In this document: positions 39,396-48,932 of the stretch, piece after piece
Layout: the number at the start of each line of letters is the position of its first letter
How positions within the stretch are numbered: position 1 is the first letter of the stretch
Assembly: GCF_016405965.1 (NCBI RefSeq)
Contig: NZ_JAEFCD010000016.1
Location: 1 to 64,000, forward strand
Direction of reading: 5' to 3'
Length of the DNA: 64,000 nt
Origin: Alteromonas sp. IB21
GTDB taxonomy: Bacteria > Pseudomonadota > Gammaproteobacteria > Enterobacterales > Alteromonadaceae
The notes under the pieces: generated by a model
What the model saw: only the letters and a program-made list of their open reading frames with translations
Told to the model about the DNA's origin: nothing
Databases searched by the model: none
Position numbers and translations under genes: made by a program

Positions 39396-41045
39396 GTGGA
39401 ACGAGAATCGATGGAGTTTGACGTAGTCATCGTCGGTGCCGGCCCAGCTGGATTATCAACGGCTTGCAAGCTTATGCAGCTTGCAAATGAGAAAGACCAA
39501 GAGCTAATGGTCTGTGTGGTCGAAAAAGGCTCCGAAGTAGGCGCGCATATTCTTTCTGGCGCGGTGTTCGAACCTCGCGCACTCAACGAGCTTTTTCCTG
39601 ACTGGAAAGAAAAAGGTGCACCACTCAACACGCCAGTCACTGAAGACCATATCTATTTACTCAACGATGAAACGTCATCGAGAAAGCTACCAAACGGCAT
39701 AACGCCAAAAACCATGCACAATGACGGCAATTATATTGTCTCAATGGGGAACGTTAGCCGCTGGTTAGCAGAACAAGCTGAACAGTTAGGGGTTGAAGTA
39801 TTTCCAGGGTTCGCTGCGTCTGAAGTTATCTATAATGAAGACGGCAGTGTTGGCGGTGTGCTTACCGGAGACATGGGTGTTGGCGAAAATGGCGAACCTA
39901 AAGACGGCTATATGCCAGGCATGGAGTTACGTGCTAAATACACCGTGTTTGCTGAGGGCTGTCGCGGCCATTTAGGCAAAGAGCTCATTTCTCACTTTAA
40001 GTTAGATCAAGATGCCTCTCCTCAACACTACGCCATTGGTTTTAAAGAAATCTGGGACATAGATCCATCCAAGCATCAGCCAGGTTTGGTTGTTCACAGC
40101 GCGGGTTGGCCCCTTGATGATGCCACCGGCGGAAGCTATCTTTATCATGCTGAGGACAATCAGGTGTTCGTTGGCCTAATCGTCGATCTTAATTATGACA
40201 ATCCCTATTTAAGCCCGTTTGATGAATTTCAGCGCCTCAAACATCACCCTGTTTTTAAACAGTACCTTGAAGGTGGTAAGCGCGTTTCTTACGGCGCTCG
40301 TGCAATTGCAAAGGGTGGCTTTAATTCGCTGCCTAAAATGACCTTTCCTGGTGGCTTATTAGTTGGCTGTGAAGCAGGTACCCTTAATTTTGCGAAGATA
40401 AAGGGTAATCACACTGCAATGAAGTCGGGCATGTTAGCCGCTGAAAGTATTTTTGATGCAATTGTAGAGAATTCTGAAGCCCCCATAAAAGAGTTAACCA
40501 GCTTTACAGAGAAATTTAAATCATCGTGGCTTTATGATGAATTGTTCCGCTCTCGTAATTTTGGTCCAGCAATTCATAAGCTTGGTAATTTTTGGGGCGG
40601 CGCATTCAATACCCTTGAGCAAAATTTCTTTAACGGCAATTTGTTTTTCACTATGAAAGATGAACACAAAGATTATGCTCAACTTAAAGAAGCAAAAGAT
40701 GCGAGAGAGATTTCCTACCCGAAACCAGATGGCGTGTTGAGTTTTGATAAATTATCATCGGTATTTTTATCTAACACCAACCACGAAGAAGATCAGCCCT
40801 GTCACTTAAAACTGAAAGACCCTTCTATTCCTATTCAAATTAATTTACCTAAATTTGCTGAGCCTGCTCAGCGCTACTGTCCTGCTGGGGTGTATGAGGT
40901 AATTGAAGAAGAAGGACAACCTCGTTTTCAAATTAACGCACAGAACTGCGTTCACTGTAAAACCTGCGATATCAAGGATCCCAGCCAAAATATTAAATGG
41001 GTTGTACCAGAGGGTGCAGGCGGCCCCAATTATCCAAATATGTAA
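39396..41045 (+). CDS. etfD: Electron transfer flavoprotein-ubiquinone oxidoreductase
   Basis: The 549-residue membrane-associated enzyme passes electrons from reduced ETF to ubiquinone. The FAD dinucleotide fold is DVVIVGAGPAGLSTACKL near the N-terminus; GYNLYA-type quinone-binding features appear as AEGCRGHLGKELISHF and the GCEAGTLNFAKIKG region; the C-terminus carries the 4Fe-4S cysteines RYCPAGVYE and NCVHCKTCDIKDP. The start is GTG, with AAGGAG six bases upstream. It is divergent from etfBA and completes the electron route from acyl-CoA dehydrogenases. Confidence 0.95.
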   Translation: MERESMEFDVVIVGAGPAGLSTACKLMQLANEKDQELMVCVVEKGSEVGAHILSGAVFEPRALNELFPDWKEKGAPLNTPVTEDHIYLLNDETSSRKLPNGITPKTMHNDGNYIVSMGNVSRWLAEQAEQLGVEVFPGFAASEVIYNEDGSVGGVLTGDMGVGENGEPKDGYMPGMELRAKYTVFAEGCRGHLGKELISHFKLDQDASPQHYAIGFKEIWDIDPSKHQPGLVVHSAGWPLDDATGGSYLYHAEDNQVFVGLIVDLNYDNPYLSPFDEFQRLKHHPVFKQYLEGGKRVSYGARAIAKGGFNSLPKMTFPGGLLVGCEAGTLNFAKIKGNHTAMKSGMLAAESIFDAIVENSEAPIKELTSFTEKFKSSWLYDELFRSRNFGPAIHKLGNFWGGAFNTLEQNFFNGNLFFTMKDEHKDYAQLKEAKDAREISYPKPDGVLSFDKLSSVFLSNTNHEEDQPCHLKLKDPSIPIQINLPKFAEPAQRYCPAGVYEVIEEEGQPRFQINAQNCVHCKTCDIKDPSQNIKWVVPEGAGGPNYPNM

Positions 41046-41103
41046 ATTCCCTCTACCTTTGCGAAACAATTTTTAATAGTTTCTGCAATTAAACGGATAA
41101 TTT

Positions 41104-41134
41104 TTAAAAGCGAGCGTAGCTCGCTTTTTTTTTG
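41104..41134 (+). terminator. Terminator after ETF-QO
   Basis: AAAGCGAGC and GCTCGCTTT pair around a GTA loop and are followed by a run of nine T. Confidence 0.85.
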
Positions 41135-41190
41135 TGCTACTTTTAATTATTATCTAATTGAAATTTAGTACAACGTATTAAGGTTAATTA

Positions 41191-41589
41191 ATGAGCGAAT
41201 TTTTAGATATTTTAACCCATGGAAGACGTTTACAAGGTGCTGTTAAGGAATTAAGCATAGAAGAACTTGAACAAGTTCAAGAAAAACTTAGCGGCATAAT
41301 AGAAAAAAGAAAAGAAAAAGCCCTTGAGCAAGAAAAACTAGAAAAAGAAAAGTTAGAAAAGCTAGCGTCAATTAAAAAGCAAATGGAAGAAGCTGGCTTA
41401 AATGTAGAAGATTTACAGGCGTTAAATTTCGACACAAATAAAAAAGCCGGAAAAAAGCGCCCAATCAAATATAAGCTGGTAGATGAAAAAGGCGAAGAGC
41501 ATTTATGGACAGGCATAGGTCGTATGCCTCGCGTTTATAAAGATGCGCTCGACAGCGGCAAGTCACTTGACGATTACGCTATAAATTAA
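41191..41589 (+). CDS. hns: H-NS family nucleoid protein
   Basis: The 132-residue protein has an N-terminal oligomerisation helix and a long Lys/Glu-rich coiled coil (about residues 20-75: EELEQVQEKLSGIIEKRKEKALEQEKLEKEKLEKL), then the C-terminal DNA-binding domain with HLWTGIGRMPRVYKDAL, matching the family WTGxGRxPxx motif. Such proteins silence A/T-rich and horizontally acquired DNA, which would include the cassette region here. AAGG lies ahead of the ATG. The linker is unusually rich in charged repeats. Confidence 0.9.
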   Translation: MSEFLDILTHGRRLQGAVKELSIEELEQVQEKLSGIIEKRKEKALEQEKLEKEKLEKLASIKKQMEEAGLNVEDLQALNFDTNKKAGKKRPIKYKLVDEKGEEHLWTGIGRMPRVYKDALDSGKSLDDYAIN

Positions 41590-41612
41590 ATTATCTGCTT
41601 AACCATTATAAT

Positions 41613-41641
41613 GGGGCCTGTTTTACAGGCCTTATTTTATT
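41613..41641 (+). terminator. Terminator after hns
   Basis: GGCCTGT and ACAGGCC pair around TTT (41615-41631), followed by TTATTTTATTTT. Confidence 0.8.
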
Positions 41642-41671
41642 TTGACCACACGTCAGTTAGCGCATTTTTAA

Positions 41672-42472
41672 ATGGAAAATAGGTATAAAGCTGTGGAGTT
41701 AAACTATAAACTTTCAAAAAGCCAAACATCTTCTCCGTGGTTAATATTAATTCACGGTCTTTTTGGCAATGCCGATAATTTAGCGGGAATTAAACGCCAT
41801 TTTGAATCAGATTTTAATGTCCTTAGCATTGATTTACCGGATCATGGTGAATCACCGTGGACTTCATTGTTTTCAATAGTCGATGCAGCTGAAGCGGTGT
41901 TCGAACTAATGCAATCGCTTGAAATAAGTCGCAGTGCGGTATTGGGCCATTCTTTAGGTGGCAAAGTTGCAATGAGATTAGCCTTAAGTCACAGTGCTGT
42001 AATATCCCATTTAATTGTTGCCGACATTGCCCCGGTTAAATACGATCATAGTCATCAAGCGGTATTTGACGGCTTGAATTCTGTTCCGTTAAACACCATC
42101 CAAAGTAGAAAGGACGCAGAAAAAGAAATGGCGGCGCATGTAAAAGAACCTGGCGTGCGCCAGTTTCTTTTGAAGAGCCTGTATCAGGATAATAGCGGCG
42201 CATGGAAATGGCGATTTAATGTAGAAGGTCTCATGGCAAGTTATTCCCATATTATTGACTGGGAACAAACTAATCAGACGTTTGATGGCATAACATTATT
42301 TATTAAGGGAAGTGAGTCTGACTACATAACATCTGCTTACCGCGATGAGATAAGTCGTTATTTCCCTAATGCGAAAGCACATATTATCGAGGGTACGGGC
42401 CATTGGTTGCATGCAGAAAAGCCTGCGGCATTTAATTCGATAGTTGAGAGAACGCTCAAGAAATCGTCCTAA
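41672..42472 (+). CDS. ybfF: Alpha/beta hydrolase, YbfF-like esterase
   Basis: The 266-residue protein has the oxyanion HGLFGNADNL, DLPDHGESPW, the nucleophile elbow GHSLGGKVAM with the catalytic Ser, and a C-terminal EGTGHWLHAEKPAAF with His. This is the YbfF/acyl-CoA esterase group of the alpha/beta hydrolase fold. The gene lies just upstream of DUF2788 and fldA, as ybfF lies near fldA-fur in E. coli. The ribosome binding site is not clear. It probably hydrolyses short acyl esters in the cytoplasm. Confidence 0.87.
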   Translation: MENRYKAVELNYKLSKSQTSSPWLILIHGLFGNADNLAGIKRHFESDFNVLSIDLPDHGESPWTSLFSIVDAAEAVFELMQSLEISRSAVLGHSLGGKVAMRLALSHSAVISHLIVADIAPVKYDHSHQAVFDGLNSVPLNTIQSRKDAEKEMAAHVKEPGVRQFLLKSLYQDNSGAWKWRFNVEGLMASYSHIIDWEQTNQTFDGITLFIKGSESDYITSAYRDEISRYFPNAKAHIIEGTGHWLHAEKPAAFNSIVERTLKKSS

Positions 42473-42595
42473 AAATAAGGTTTCGTCATCATAAAAGATG
42501 AGAATGACTATTATTACATTTTTTTGAACGTTTTAGGCTCTTACAGGCGTATATACTGTGGTATCATTGCGCCAGAATTTTGAAGTAACAACACT

Positions 42596-42814
42596 ATGCT
42601 TGCAGAAAATTACGAACTCATTGAGTCCATCATGTTGTATGGCGGCTTATTTATACTTTTCGTATTGATGGGTTTCGCTGTACACGATGTACTGCGTAAG
42701 AACGATGTACCGCTCATAGGGCGTGTCGTCACCTATGGTGTGCTAGGTTTAGGAGCCTTGGGGTTTCTTGCGAAAGGCATTATTGAATGGTTTTGGTTAA
42801 GCACAGGCGTTTAA
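42596..42814 (+). CDS. DUF2788 membrane protein
   Basis: The 72-residue protein has two hydrophobic helices (about residues 12-30: ESIMLYGGLFILFVLMGFAVHDVL, and 43-65: VVTYGVLGLGALGFLAKGIIEWF). It belongs to the DUF2788 family, usually found directly upstream of flavodoxin in this order. The function is unknown. It is 26 bases upstream of fldA and probably co-transcribed. Confidence 0.88.
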   Translation: MLAENYELIESIMLYGGLFILFVLMGFAVHDVLRKNDVPLIGRVVTYGVLGLGALGFLAKGIIEWFWLSTGV

Positions 42815-42840
42815 TTAGTAACGATTAATAGAGGTTAGAT

Positions 42841-43365
42841 ATGGCAAGCGTTGGCCTATTTTTCGGAAGTGACACGGGTAATACCGAACATGTTGCGAAA
42901 ATGATCCAGAAGGAATTGGGTAAACAGCTAATTGATGTTAAAGACATTGCCAAGAGCAGTAAAGAAGACATCGCTGATTTTGATTTGCTTATCTTTGGTA
43001 TCCCTACGTGGTACTACGGTGAAGCGCAATGCGACTGGGATGACTTTTTCCCAGAGTTAGAGCAAATCGACTTTAATGATAAGTTGGTTGCAATTTTTGG
43101 TTGTGGCGATCAAGAAGATTATGCTGAATACTTCTTAGATGCGATGGGTATGGTTAGAGACATCGTTGAAGCCAAAGGCGCGATTTTAGTTGGTCAATGG
43201 TCAACTGATGGCTATGACTTCGAAGCATCTAAAGGTATGGCTGACGACAATCATTTTGTTGGTCTAGGAATTGATGAAGACCGCCAACCTGAACTAACAG
43301 AGTCTCGCGTTAAAGCGTGGTGTAAGCAAATTCACGACGAATTATGCTTGGCAGAACTGGCCTAG
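42841..43365 (+). CDS. fldA: Flavodoxin
   Basis: The 174-residue long-chain flavodoxin begins with the FMN loop GLFFGSDTGNTEHVAKMI, followed by IFGIPTWYYGEAQCDWDDFFPEL with the Trp and Tyr stacking residues, and FGCGDQEDYAEYFLDAMG. It is a one-electron carrier and substitutes for ferredoxin under iron limitation, in line with fur nearby. GAGG lies ahead of the ATG. A bidirectional hairpin follows, and a chemotaxis receptor gene separates it from fur. Confidence 0.95.
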   Translation: MASVGLFFGSDTGNTEHVAKMIQKELGKQLIDVKDIAKSSKEDIADFDLLIFGIPTWYYGEAQCDWDDFFPELEQIDFNDKLVAIFGCGDQEDYAEYFLDAMGMVRDIVEAKGAILVGQWSTDGYDFEASKGMADDNHFVGLGIDEDRQPELTESRVKAWCKQIHDELCLAELA

Positions 43366-43401
43366 TTTGAACGCGATACATTAGCGTGCACAAATAGGCA
43401 T

Positions 43402-43433
43402 ACAAAAAACCGCTCAGACGAGCGGTTTTTTTA
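43402..43433. terminator. Bidirectional terminator between fldA and the chemotaxis receptor gene
   Basis: AAAAACCGCTC and GAGCGGTTTTT pair around AGAC, with A and T runs on either side, closing both converging genes. Confidence 0.9.
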
Positions 43434-43487
43434 TTTGATTTACATTCAAGCGAATTGCGTTGCGTACAAGACAGTACCTAATGAAAA

Positions 43488-45494
43488 TCACAAGTGGAAA
43501 CGCTCTACTGCCTTTCTTAGGCTTTCAGTTTGTGCATCCAGCATCATCGTTGATTCATTAGACTGCCTAGTGCTCTGTGCACTCGAATCTGCCAAGGCCA
43601 CAATTTTATTCAAACTCTCGGCAACATCACCAAGCAGTATGTCTTGTTGCTGAGTATCCGTGACAATATGTTCGTTGATATCGCTTAAGCGTTCAATAAT
43701 CTGGCGAATGCTTTCAACTTGTTGTGAAACTTGCTGCGTAATTTGCACCCCTTCTTGCGCTTGCTCACGCCCTGCATTAATCGCTTTAACGGCCTCAGCA
43801 GCATCTTTTTGCAAATTACCTATCATTTGCTCTATCTCTTCCGTTGAGTCGTGTGTGCGATTTGCCAACGTTCGTACTTCATCAGCAACCACAGCAAATC
43901 CCCTGCCCTGCTCACCGGCTCTGGCTGCTTCTATGGCAGCATTCAGCGCTAACAAGTTAGTTTGTTCAGCTATTGTCTTAATGACGTCTAAAATACTGCC
44001 AATACTGCGAGAGTTATCGTCTAGCCTGCTTATAATTTGTGAAGATGATTCAGCTTGTCTAGCTTGATTTCCTACTTGCTGACGGTTCTTATCGACTAAA
44101 TGACCGATGTCTGTGCTCTGTTGGGTTATTTCTCTAAGCGCATCCATTGCATCGTGAATTTGAGCAAGGTTGCTGCGGCTCTTATCCTGGACATTTTTCG
44201 TGTTCGTTGAGGTAACAGTGACTTGCTCTCGCTGCTTATCCACCTCCGAAAGGCTTTTGTTACCTAGCTCAACGCTTTCTTTTGTAATTTCAATCAGCCG
44301 CTTTTCTTGTTCTAAAATATTACCCACCAGCTCTCTTAAACTGTCAGTTAAACTGTTCACCTTTGCTGATAGTGCTGAAAACTCATCGTTGCCTTCTTCA
44401 GATAGTTTCGTACTTAAATCGCCTTTACTCAGCAGGCTCAGCCCTTGGTTTATTCGACCTAAAGGCTTTGAAATACTACGCGTCACAATTACCGCTAAGA
44501 ATATCGCTGCGGTTAGCCCTAAGACTGCAACAATAATATTGCGAACTAAATTTTCCTGAACGGATTCGAGAATGGCGTTTTGTCCATCAAGCGACTGCGT
44601 CTGTACTGAATCGAACAAGGTATTAATATCGGTAAGTGCCGTCTGTAACGCCTCTTTTGCTTGCTTTTGCGCAACCGCAGCTTTTTCTACCTCTAACAGT
44701 TTCTGACGTTGAAGAGCAATCAGGCCATTTGCCCCGTTTACCGCCTCAATAAGCAGGTCATACTGCTCGTTAAACGCCTCTATTGTGCCACCGTCATCAA
44801 CATCTGTTGCTAAGCGGTTAACGTAGTCCTTATCAACTTGCAAATTGCTCAATTGATAATTTAAATCTTCGATAATATTGGCACTTTGTGCCGCATCGTT
44901 TGTTTCCGCCAATTCAACAAAAGAGTCGTTCATTGTGAGTAGCTTATTATCGATAGCCGTTCCAGCCCCAATAAGCGTTTCGATGCTAGGGTTATTACCT
45001 TCTAAATAAGAAAGATCAAGCATAAGAGCACTGGCTTCGTCGGCGGTCATCAGAACCTTCTCAAGCTGGGTGGCAAGTGCCTTTTCAATATTCATCCTCT
45101 CATTAATTGCCGCATACATGTTATTGCTGCTATCAACATAGGCCAAACTGACCTCAACGGCATTAGATGCAATTATATTTTTAGGCATAAGAGAAGTTAA
45201 ACGCGACAAGTCTTCCTCGAATGCTGACGAGAGTGAATCAAAAGTCGCTTTATTAGCATTTAACTCGGCGATGTCCATAACGTGATAGCCATTGGCCGTA
45301 ATCACCGATAACGAGAGAATCTCGGTTTTCACCTTTACCATACTGGTTTGCACCGGCATTTTCTGTTCTACAACATCTAACGCAGAGTCTTTTATACTAC
45401 TGAGTCCAAAGTAGGAGAGCGTACTGGTAAGTAAAAGTAAGCAGCCGAATAGACCGAAGCCTAATGTAATTTTATTTATAATTGTTAACTGCAT
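43488..45494 (-). CDS. Methyl-accepting chemotaxis protein
   Basis: From the ATG at 45494 a 668-residue receptor is read. It has an N-terminal membrane helix ([20 protein letters not shown]), a long periplasmic helical sensor of about 270 residues, a second helix ([19 protein letters not shown]), a HAMP domain with [22 protein letters not shown], and the signalling domain with the highly conserved [35 protein letters not shown]. The sensor length suggests a helical bimodular type. The ligand is unknown. The start with GGAAG just ahead is preferred over one twelve bases upstream. It lies between fldA and fur on the opposite strand, which breaks a common gene order. Confidence 0.92.
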   Translation of the reverse strand: MQLTIINKITLGFGLFGCLLLLTSTLSYFGLSSIKDSALDVVEQKMPVQTSMVKVKTEILSLSVITANGYHVMDIAELNANKATFDSLSSAFEEDLSRLTSLMPKNIIASNAVEVSLAYVDSSNNMYAAINERMNIEKALATQLEKVLMTADEASALMLDLSYLEGNNPSIETLIGAGTAIDNKLLTMNDSFVELAETNDAAQSANIIEDLNYQLSNLQVDKDYVNRLATDVDDGGTIEAFNEQYDLLIEAVNGANGLIALQRQKLLEVEKAAVAQKQAKEALQTALTDINTLFDSVQTQSLDGQNAILESVQENLVRNIIVAVLGLTAAIFLAVIVTRSISKPLGRINQGLSLLSKGDLSTKLSEEGNDEFSALSAKVNSLTDSLRELVGNILEQEKRLIEITKESVELGNKSLSEVDKQREQVTVTSTNTKNVQDKSRSNLAQIHDAMDALREITQQSTDIGHLVDKNRQQVGNQARQAESSSQIISRLDDNSRSIGSILDVIKTIAEQTNLLALNAAIEAARAGEQGRGFAVVADEVRTLANRTHDSTEEIEQMIGNLQKDAAEAVKAINAGREQAQEGVQITQQVSQQVESIRQIIERLSDINEHIVTDTQQQDILLGDVAESLNKIVALADSSAQSTRQSNESTMMLDAQTESLRKAVERFHL

Positions 45495-45506
45495 GGGCAC
45501 TTCCAT

Positions 45507-45810
45507 TAAAACTGCATGCCAAAAATATATGGAGCATTATGATTCCCCATTAAGTTTAGTTTAACAGGATGTTAATGCAATACGTCAAAAGTTTTATTTA
45601 TTTTAGTTATTTAGTAACATTATCTGAGACTTACACACTGGTCAGGCCTGCGCAATTCATTAAGCTAAGTACGCGCAGACTGAGACAATAAAGAGGCAAT
45701 GGGTAAATTTTCAGCGAGTAAATAAAGTTTCCACGGTTTTCCTTTTAAATTGTTTTAACTTACCTATAATAACCTCCAAATACTTATTCACTCGTTCTCA
45801 GTAGGTTGTA
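45507..45810. promoter_or_regulatory. Divergent region between chemotaxis receptor and fur
   Basis: The 304-base gap contains a TATAAT hexamer (45765-45770), 40 bases before the fur start, with a weak -35-like TTTTAA 16 bases further up. No clear Fur box (GATAATGATAATCATTATC type) was seen. The rest is A/T-rich with no supported gene. Confidence 0.35.
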
Positions 45811-46239
45811 ATGGATCAAAATAAAGAATTGAAAAAAGCAGGGCTTAAAGTCACTCTGCCTCGCCTTAAAATTTTACAAATTCTGCAAGAGCCAGAAAAC
45901 CAACACATCAGTGCTGAAGACGTGTACAAAATACTCATTGAACAGGGTGAAGAAATTGGTTTAGCGACGGTATATCGCGTTTTAAACCAGTTTGACGACG
46001 CAGGTATTCTAAACCGCCATCACTTTGAAGGCGGGAAATCGGTATTCGAAATAAGTCATAAAGATCACCATGACCACTTGGTATGTCTCAAGTGTGGCAA
46101 AGTTATTGAGTTTGAAGACGAAATTATCGAAGAACGTCAAGAGATGATTGCTAAAAAGCATAAGATGAAGTTAACTCATCACAGCCTATATCTATATGGC
46201 GAGTGTACCGAGGGTAACTGCGATAACGTACCAGAGTAA
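45811..46239 (+). CDS. fur: Ferric uptake regulator
   Basis: The 142-residue regulator begins with the winged-helix part LKKAGLKVTLPRLKILQIL and LATVYRVLNQFDDAGILNRHHFEGGKSVFEI, then has the metal-binding HDHLVCLKCGKVIEFEDEII with the first Cys pair, and GECTEGNCDN with the second pair. It represses iron uptake genes when Fe(II) is bound. Length and motifs are standard. A terminator follows. Flavodoxin lies 2.4 kb upstream. Confidence 0.96.
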   Translation: MDQNKELKKAGLKVTLPRLKILQILQEPENQHISAEDVYKILIEQGEEIGLATVYRVLNQFDDAGILNRHHFEGGKSVFEISHKDHHDHLVCLKCGKVIEFEDEIIEERQEMIAKKHKMKLTHHSLYLYGECTEGNCDNVPE

Positions 46240-46256
46240 GTTATATTTATTTGATA

Positions 46257-46290
46257 CTAAGAGGCCCGCTTTTTGCGGGCCTCTTTCGTT
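46257..46290. terminator. Bidirectional terminator between fur and the transaminase gene
   Basis: AAGAGGCCCGC and GCGGGCCTCTT pair around TTTTT (46259-46286), between the converging genes. Confidence 0.9.
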
Positions 46291-46292
46291 AA

Positions 46293-47159
46293 CTACGCTT
46301 TAAACTTGTAGGCGTGATAAGCCGCAATGGCCTTCTCCCACACATCCCCTACTTCACCATTTCCAATGACGTGCCCGTCTACCTCTACCACAGGTGCAAC
46401 TTCTTTACTCGAAGAGGTAAGCCATACTTCATCCGCATTCAAAAGCTCTTCTTTACTAAACCAGGTTTCGGTGACTACCAGCCCAGCTTGCTTAAACGCT
46501 TCAATGGCTATAGCGCGAGTAATGCCGGGTAGAAGCTCGTGATTTAACGGCGGCGTCGAAATAGCGCCGTCTTTTACCATAAACACATTACATGAGCTTG
46601 CTTCGGTTATCATACCGTCGCCGTTGTACAAAATAGTTTCGTTAACGCCCGCGTCTACGCCAGCTTGATAATGCATTACGTTACCTAATAATGACGTAGA
46701 TTTTATATGGCATCGCTGCCATCTTTTATCCCGCTGGAGTGCCACTTTAAAAGGTTTGGCATCAGTCTTGGACGTAGGTTGAGGTGGTGCGATTTCAAAA
46801 GCAAAACCAAATACCGTTGGCGCTATATGCTTAGGATAAGCGTGGAAACGCTTAGTATCGGTACCTCGGCTTACGTGAAAGTAAACACCAATGTTTCCGC
46901 TTTCAAAAAATGTTGTATTCTTTGTCACCAAGTTCGACAGAATATCTTGCCATTGTTCTGCCGTATAGGGATTAGTGATCTCTATAGCTTGTAGACCTTG
47001 GGCCATTCGCGTGGTGTGCCCCTTAAACCCAACAGGAATGCCAGCGTAGGTTGGTATGACTTCATAAATACCATCACCAAAAAGAAAGCCCCTATCCATC
47101 GGAGAAATTTTGGCCTCAGCAAGAGGCATATACTCACCATTTAAAAATGCAATTGTCAC
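46293..47159 (-). CDS. D-amino acid transaminase-like class IV aminotransferase
   Basis: The 288-residue fold-type IV PLP enzyme starts FLNGEYMPLAEAKISPMDRGFLFGDGIYEVIPTY, the D-amino acid transaminase/branched-chain signature, with the PLP Lys in CHIKSTSLLGNVMH, and ETILYNGDGMITEASSCNVFM and the GITR segment for the phosphate. Such enzymes swap amino groups between D-alanine or D-glutamate and 2-oxo acids. It overlaps pxpC by 4 bases and ends the pxpABC operon, an arrangement that suggests a link between 5-oxoproline-derived glutamate and D-amino acid metabolism. Branched-chain type activity is a possible alternative. Confidence 0.86.
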   Translation of the reverse strand: MTIAFLNGEYMPLAEAKISPMDRGFLFGDGIYEVIPTYAGIPVGFKGHTTRMAQGLQAIEITNPYTAEQWQDILSNLVTKNTTFFESGNIGVYFHVSRGTDTKRFHAYPKHIAPTVFGFAFEIAPPQPTSKTDAKPFKVALQRDKRWQRCHIKSTSLLGNVMHYQAGVDAGVNETILYNGDGMITEASSCNVFMVKDGAISTPPLNHELLPGITRAIAIEAFKQAGLVVTETWFSKEELLNADEVWLTSSSKEVAPVVEVDGHVIGNGEVGDVWEKAIAAYHAYKFKA

Positions 47160-48103
47160 ACTATTTCTCCTTGCAAACGGCGGCGTCTACTTGTCGTTAG
47201 TAGCCAGTCGGCCCTTGCCTCTTCTTCATTTTGAAAAACAAAATTTACTTTTTCGCCAGGCACGGCTTGCGCCAAACGACTAATATCACAGGGGCTCACG
47301 CAGCCTAATTTCGGATAGCCCCCTAAAGTTTGCCTATCGCGCATCATTACAATAGGCTGACCGTCGCCCGGAACTTGAATAGCGCCAAGATGAATGGCCT
47401 CAGAACGCATACCTACCATATCGGAGGCAACTGACTCACCGGTAAACCTGAAGCCCATACGGTCGATTGATGATGAAACCGTATAGGTGCTGGTTTCAAA
47501 CGTGCGTATGGCAACATTACTAAAGCTTGAAAACTGATAACCTGGAACAACCCGGATAGATTCTAGAAAGCCATAGTCATCTATGAACTGCTGCGCTAGC
47601 GTTCGCATTTTAACGTTGTCTTTCATTCTTGTGTTAGCTAAAACTTCTATGCAATCGCCATCTTTTAGCACGCGTCCCTTACCGTCTAATCCACCCAGTT
47701 GTTCGCGGACCACAGTACAGGCACTGCCCACTGCTTTTGGTACCTGCCAGTTCCCATAAACGGCCAGGTATGCTTTGCTACCTAAAAGCGCACTTTTGAA
47801 GGTTATTGTTGCACCAGCCGCTACTTTTTGGCTCTGATAAGTCGCTCTAGCGACCCCATCCACATCGAGCGAAGGCTCTCTTCCAGTAACCGCAATGATA
47901 CAATCTTGATCAACGCGTATCTGCATCTCGCCAATCGCTTCAATGCAGGGCGTGCCGTCTAAATTTAAGGCAAGAAAATTGGCCCAATCATAGGCGTTAT
48001 TGTCCATGGGGCCTGACTGACAGAAACCATCCCTCTGTCTTCCTACTCTGCCCTTATCAATAATAAGGCTAAACAGTCCCTTGCGAAGTACTTCAATTCT
48101 CAT
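47156..48103 (-). CDS. pxpC: 5-oxoprolinase subunit C
   Basis: The 315-residue protein is of the allophanate-hydrolase-subunit-2 type (KipA/PxpC). Seen are GFCQSGPMDNNAYDWAN, the IAVTGREPSLDVDG region, DRMGFRFTGES, and SEAIHLGAIQVPGDGQPIVMMRDRQTLGGYPKLGCV. It forms part of the ATP-dependent 5-oxoprolinase PxpABC, which opens pyroglutamate to glutamate. It overlaps pxpB by 4 bases and the transaminase by 4 bases. Confidence 0.93.
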   Translation of the reverse strand: MRIEVLRKGLFSLIIDKGRVGRQRDGFCQSGPMDNNAYDWANFLALNLDGTPCIEAIGEMQIRVDQDCIIAVTGREPSLDVDGVARATYQSQKVAAGATITFKSALLGSKAYLAVYGNWQVPKAVGSACTVVREQLGGLDGKGRVLKDGDCIEVLANTRMKDNVKMRTLAQQFIDDYGFLESIRVVPGYQFSSFSNVAIRTFETSTYTVSSSIDRMGFRFTGESVASDMVGMRSEAIHLGAIQVPGDGQPIVMMRDRQTLGGYPKLGCVSPCDISRLAQAVPGEKVNFVFQNEEEARADWLLTTSRRRRLQGEIV

Positions 48104-48876
48104 CGTTCAACCTGCAACCCTGCTTTGTATTCTTGCTCTGTAATCGAGACAAACTTAACGACATCGCCTGCTTTCAATCGAGACTCACTGTGCTGGTCAC
48201 TATGCAGCAGCATGTCATACGCAGTCAGCCCTAATAAATTCCATCCTCCGGGTGACTCGCTCGGGTAAACCGCCGTTTGCCTATCCGCTATTGCGACGGC
48301 TCCTTTCGGAACCCGCTTGCGGGGTGTACCTAAGCGCGCACATTTCAGCGCCTCTGGTATATCGCCCATGTAGGCAAACCCCGGTGAAAAACCCACTGCG
48401 TACACTTTATAAATTGCACTTGTGTGCAGCTTGATAATCTCTTCAATAGACAGCGACGTTTTCTTGCTGACTAGGCTTAAGTCGCTCGCACTTGGCGCGC
48501 CATACCACACAGGAATTTCAACCAGCGCGTTGTTACCGCGTTGTTCTTTTCCGGCGCGTGGCGTATTTATGTCATCACCTAAGCCTTTTAACGCTCGGTA
48601 CACACCGTGACTGTCAATTAATGCCATGTCAAAAATGATAAGCAGGCTGTCGTAAGACGGCACGCATTCGCGTAACCACCTCCATCGGGTACTTGTATCA
48701 CCATCTGGCTTTTTACCAACACCATTATGAGTGATAGGCCCCTTTTTCGCGTCGATAGCCGCAAGCATTCGGTGACACGCGTTATTTGCTTCATCCAAGT
48801 TCGCGCCGTCAAAATACACTATTATGGCGTCAGCACCTGCTGTCACAATTCGCTTAATACACCCGAAAGCTTGCAT
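48100..48876 (-). CDS. pxpB: 5-oxoprolinase subunit B
   Basis: This 258-residue protein is of the allophanate-hydrolase-subunit-1 type (KipI/PxpB). The sequence IPVWYGAPSASDLSLVSKKTSLSIEEIIKLHTSAIYKVYAVGFSPGFAYMGDIPEALKCARLGTPRKRVPKGAVAIADRQTAVYPSESPGGWNLLG is the family signature. It pairs with PxpC. AAGGA lies ahead of the ATG. It lies between pxpA and pxpC in the same operon. Confidence 0.93.
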   Translation of the reverse strand: MQAFGCIKRIVTAGADAIIVYFDGANLDEANNACHRMLAAIDAKKGPITHNGVGKKPDGDTSTRWRWLRECVPSYDSLLIIFDMALIDSHGVYRALKGLGDDINTPRAGKEQRGNNALVEIPVWYGAPSASDLSLVSKKTSLSIEEIIKLHTSAIYKVYAVGFSPGFAYMGDIPEALKCARLGTPRKRVPKGAVAIADRQTAVYPSESPGGWNLLGLTAYDMLLHSDQHSESRLKAGDVVKFVSITEQEYKAGLQVER

Positions 48877-48932
48877 CTGCTGTCCTTGATACCGTTATTA
48901 TTCTTAGTAAATGTGTCTTTTATGAGGCGAGT

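Noticed and set aside
45507-45810. Fur box in front of fur
   Set aside because: No 19-base Fur-type dyad was found by eye.
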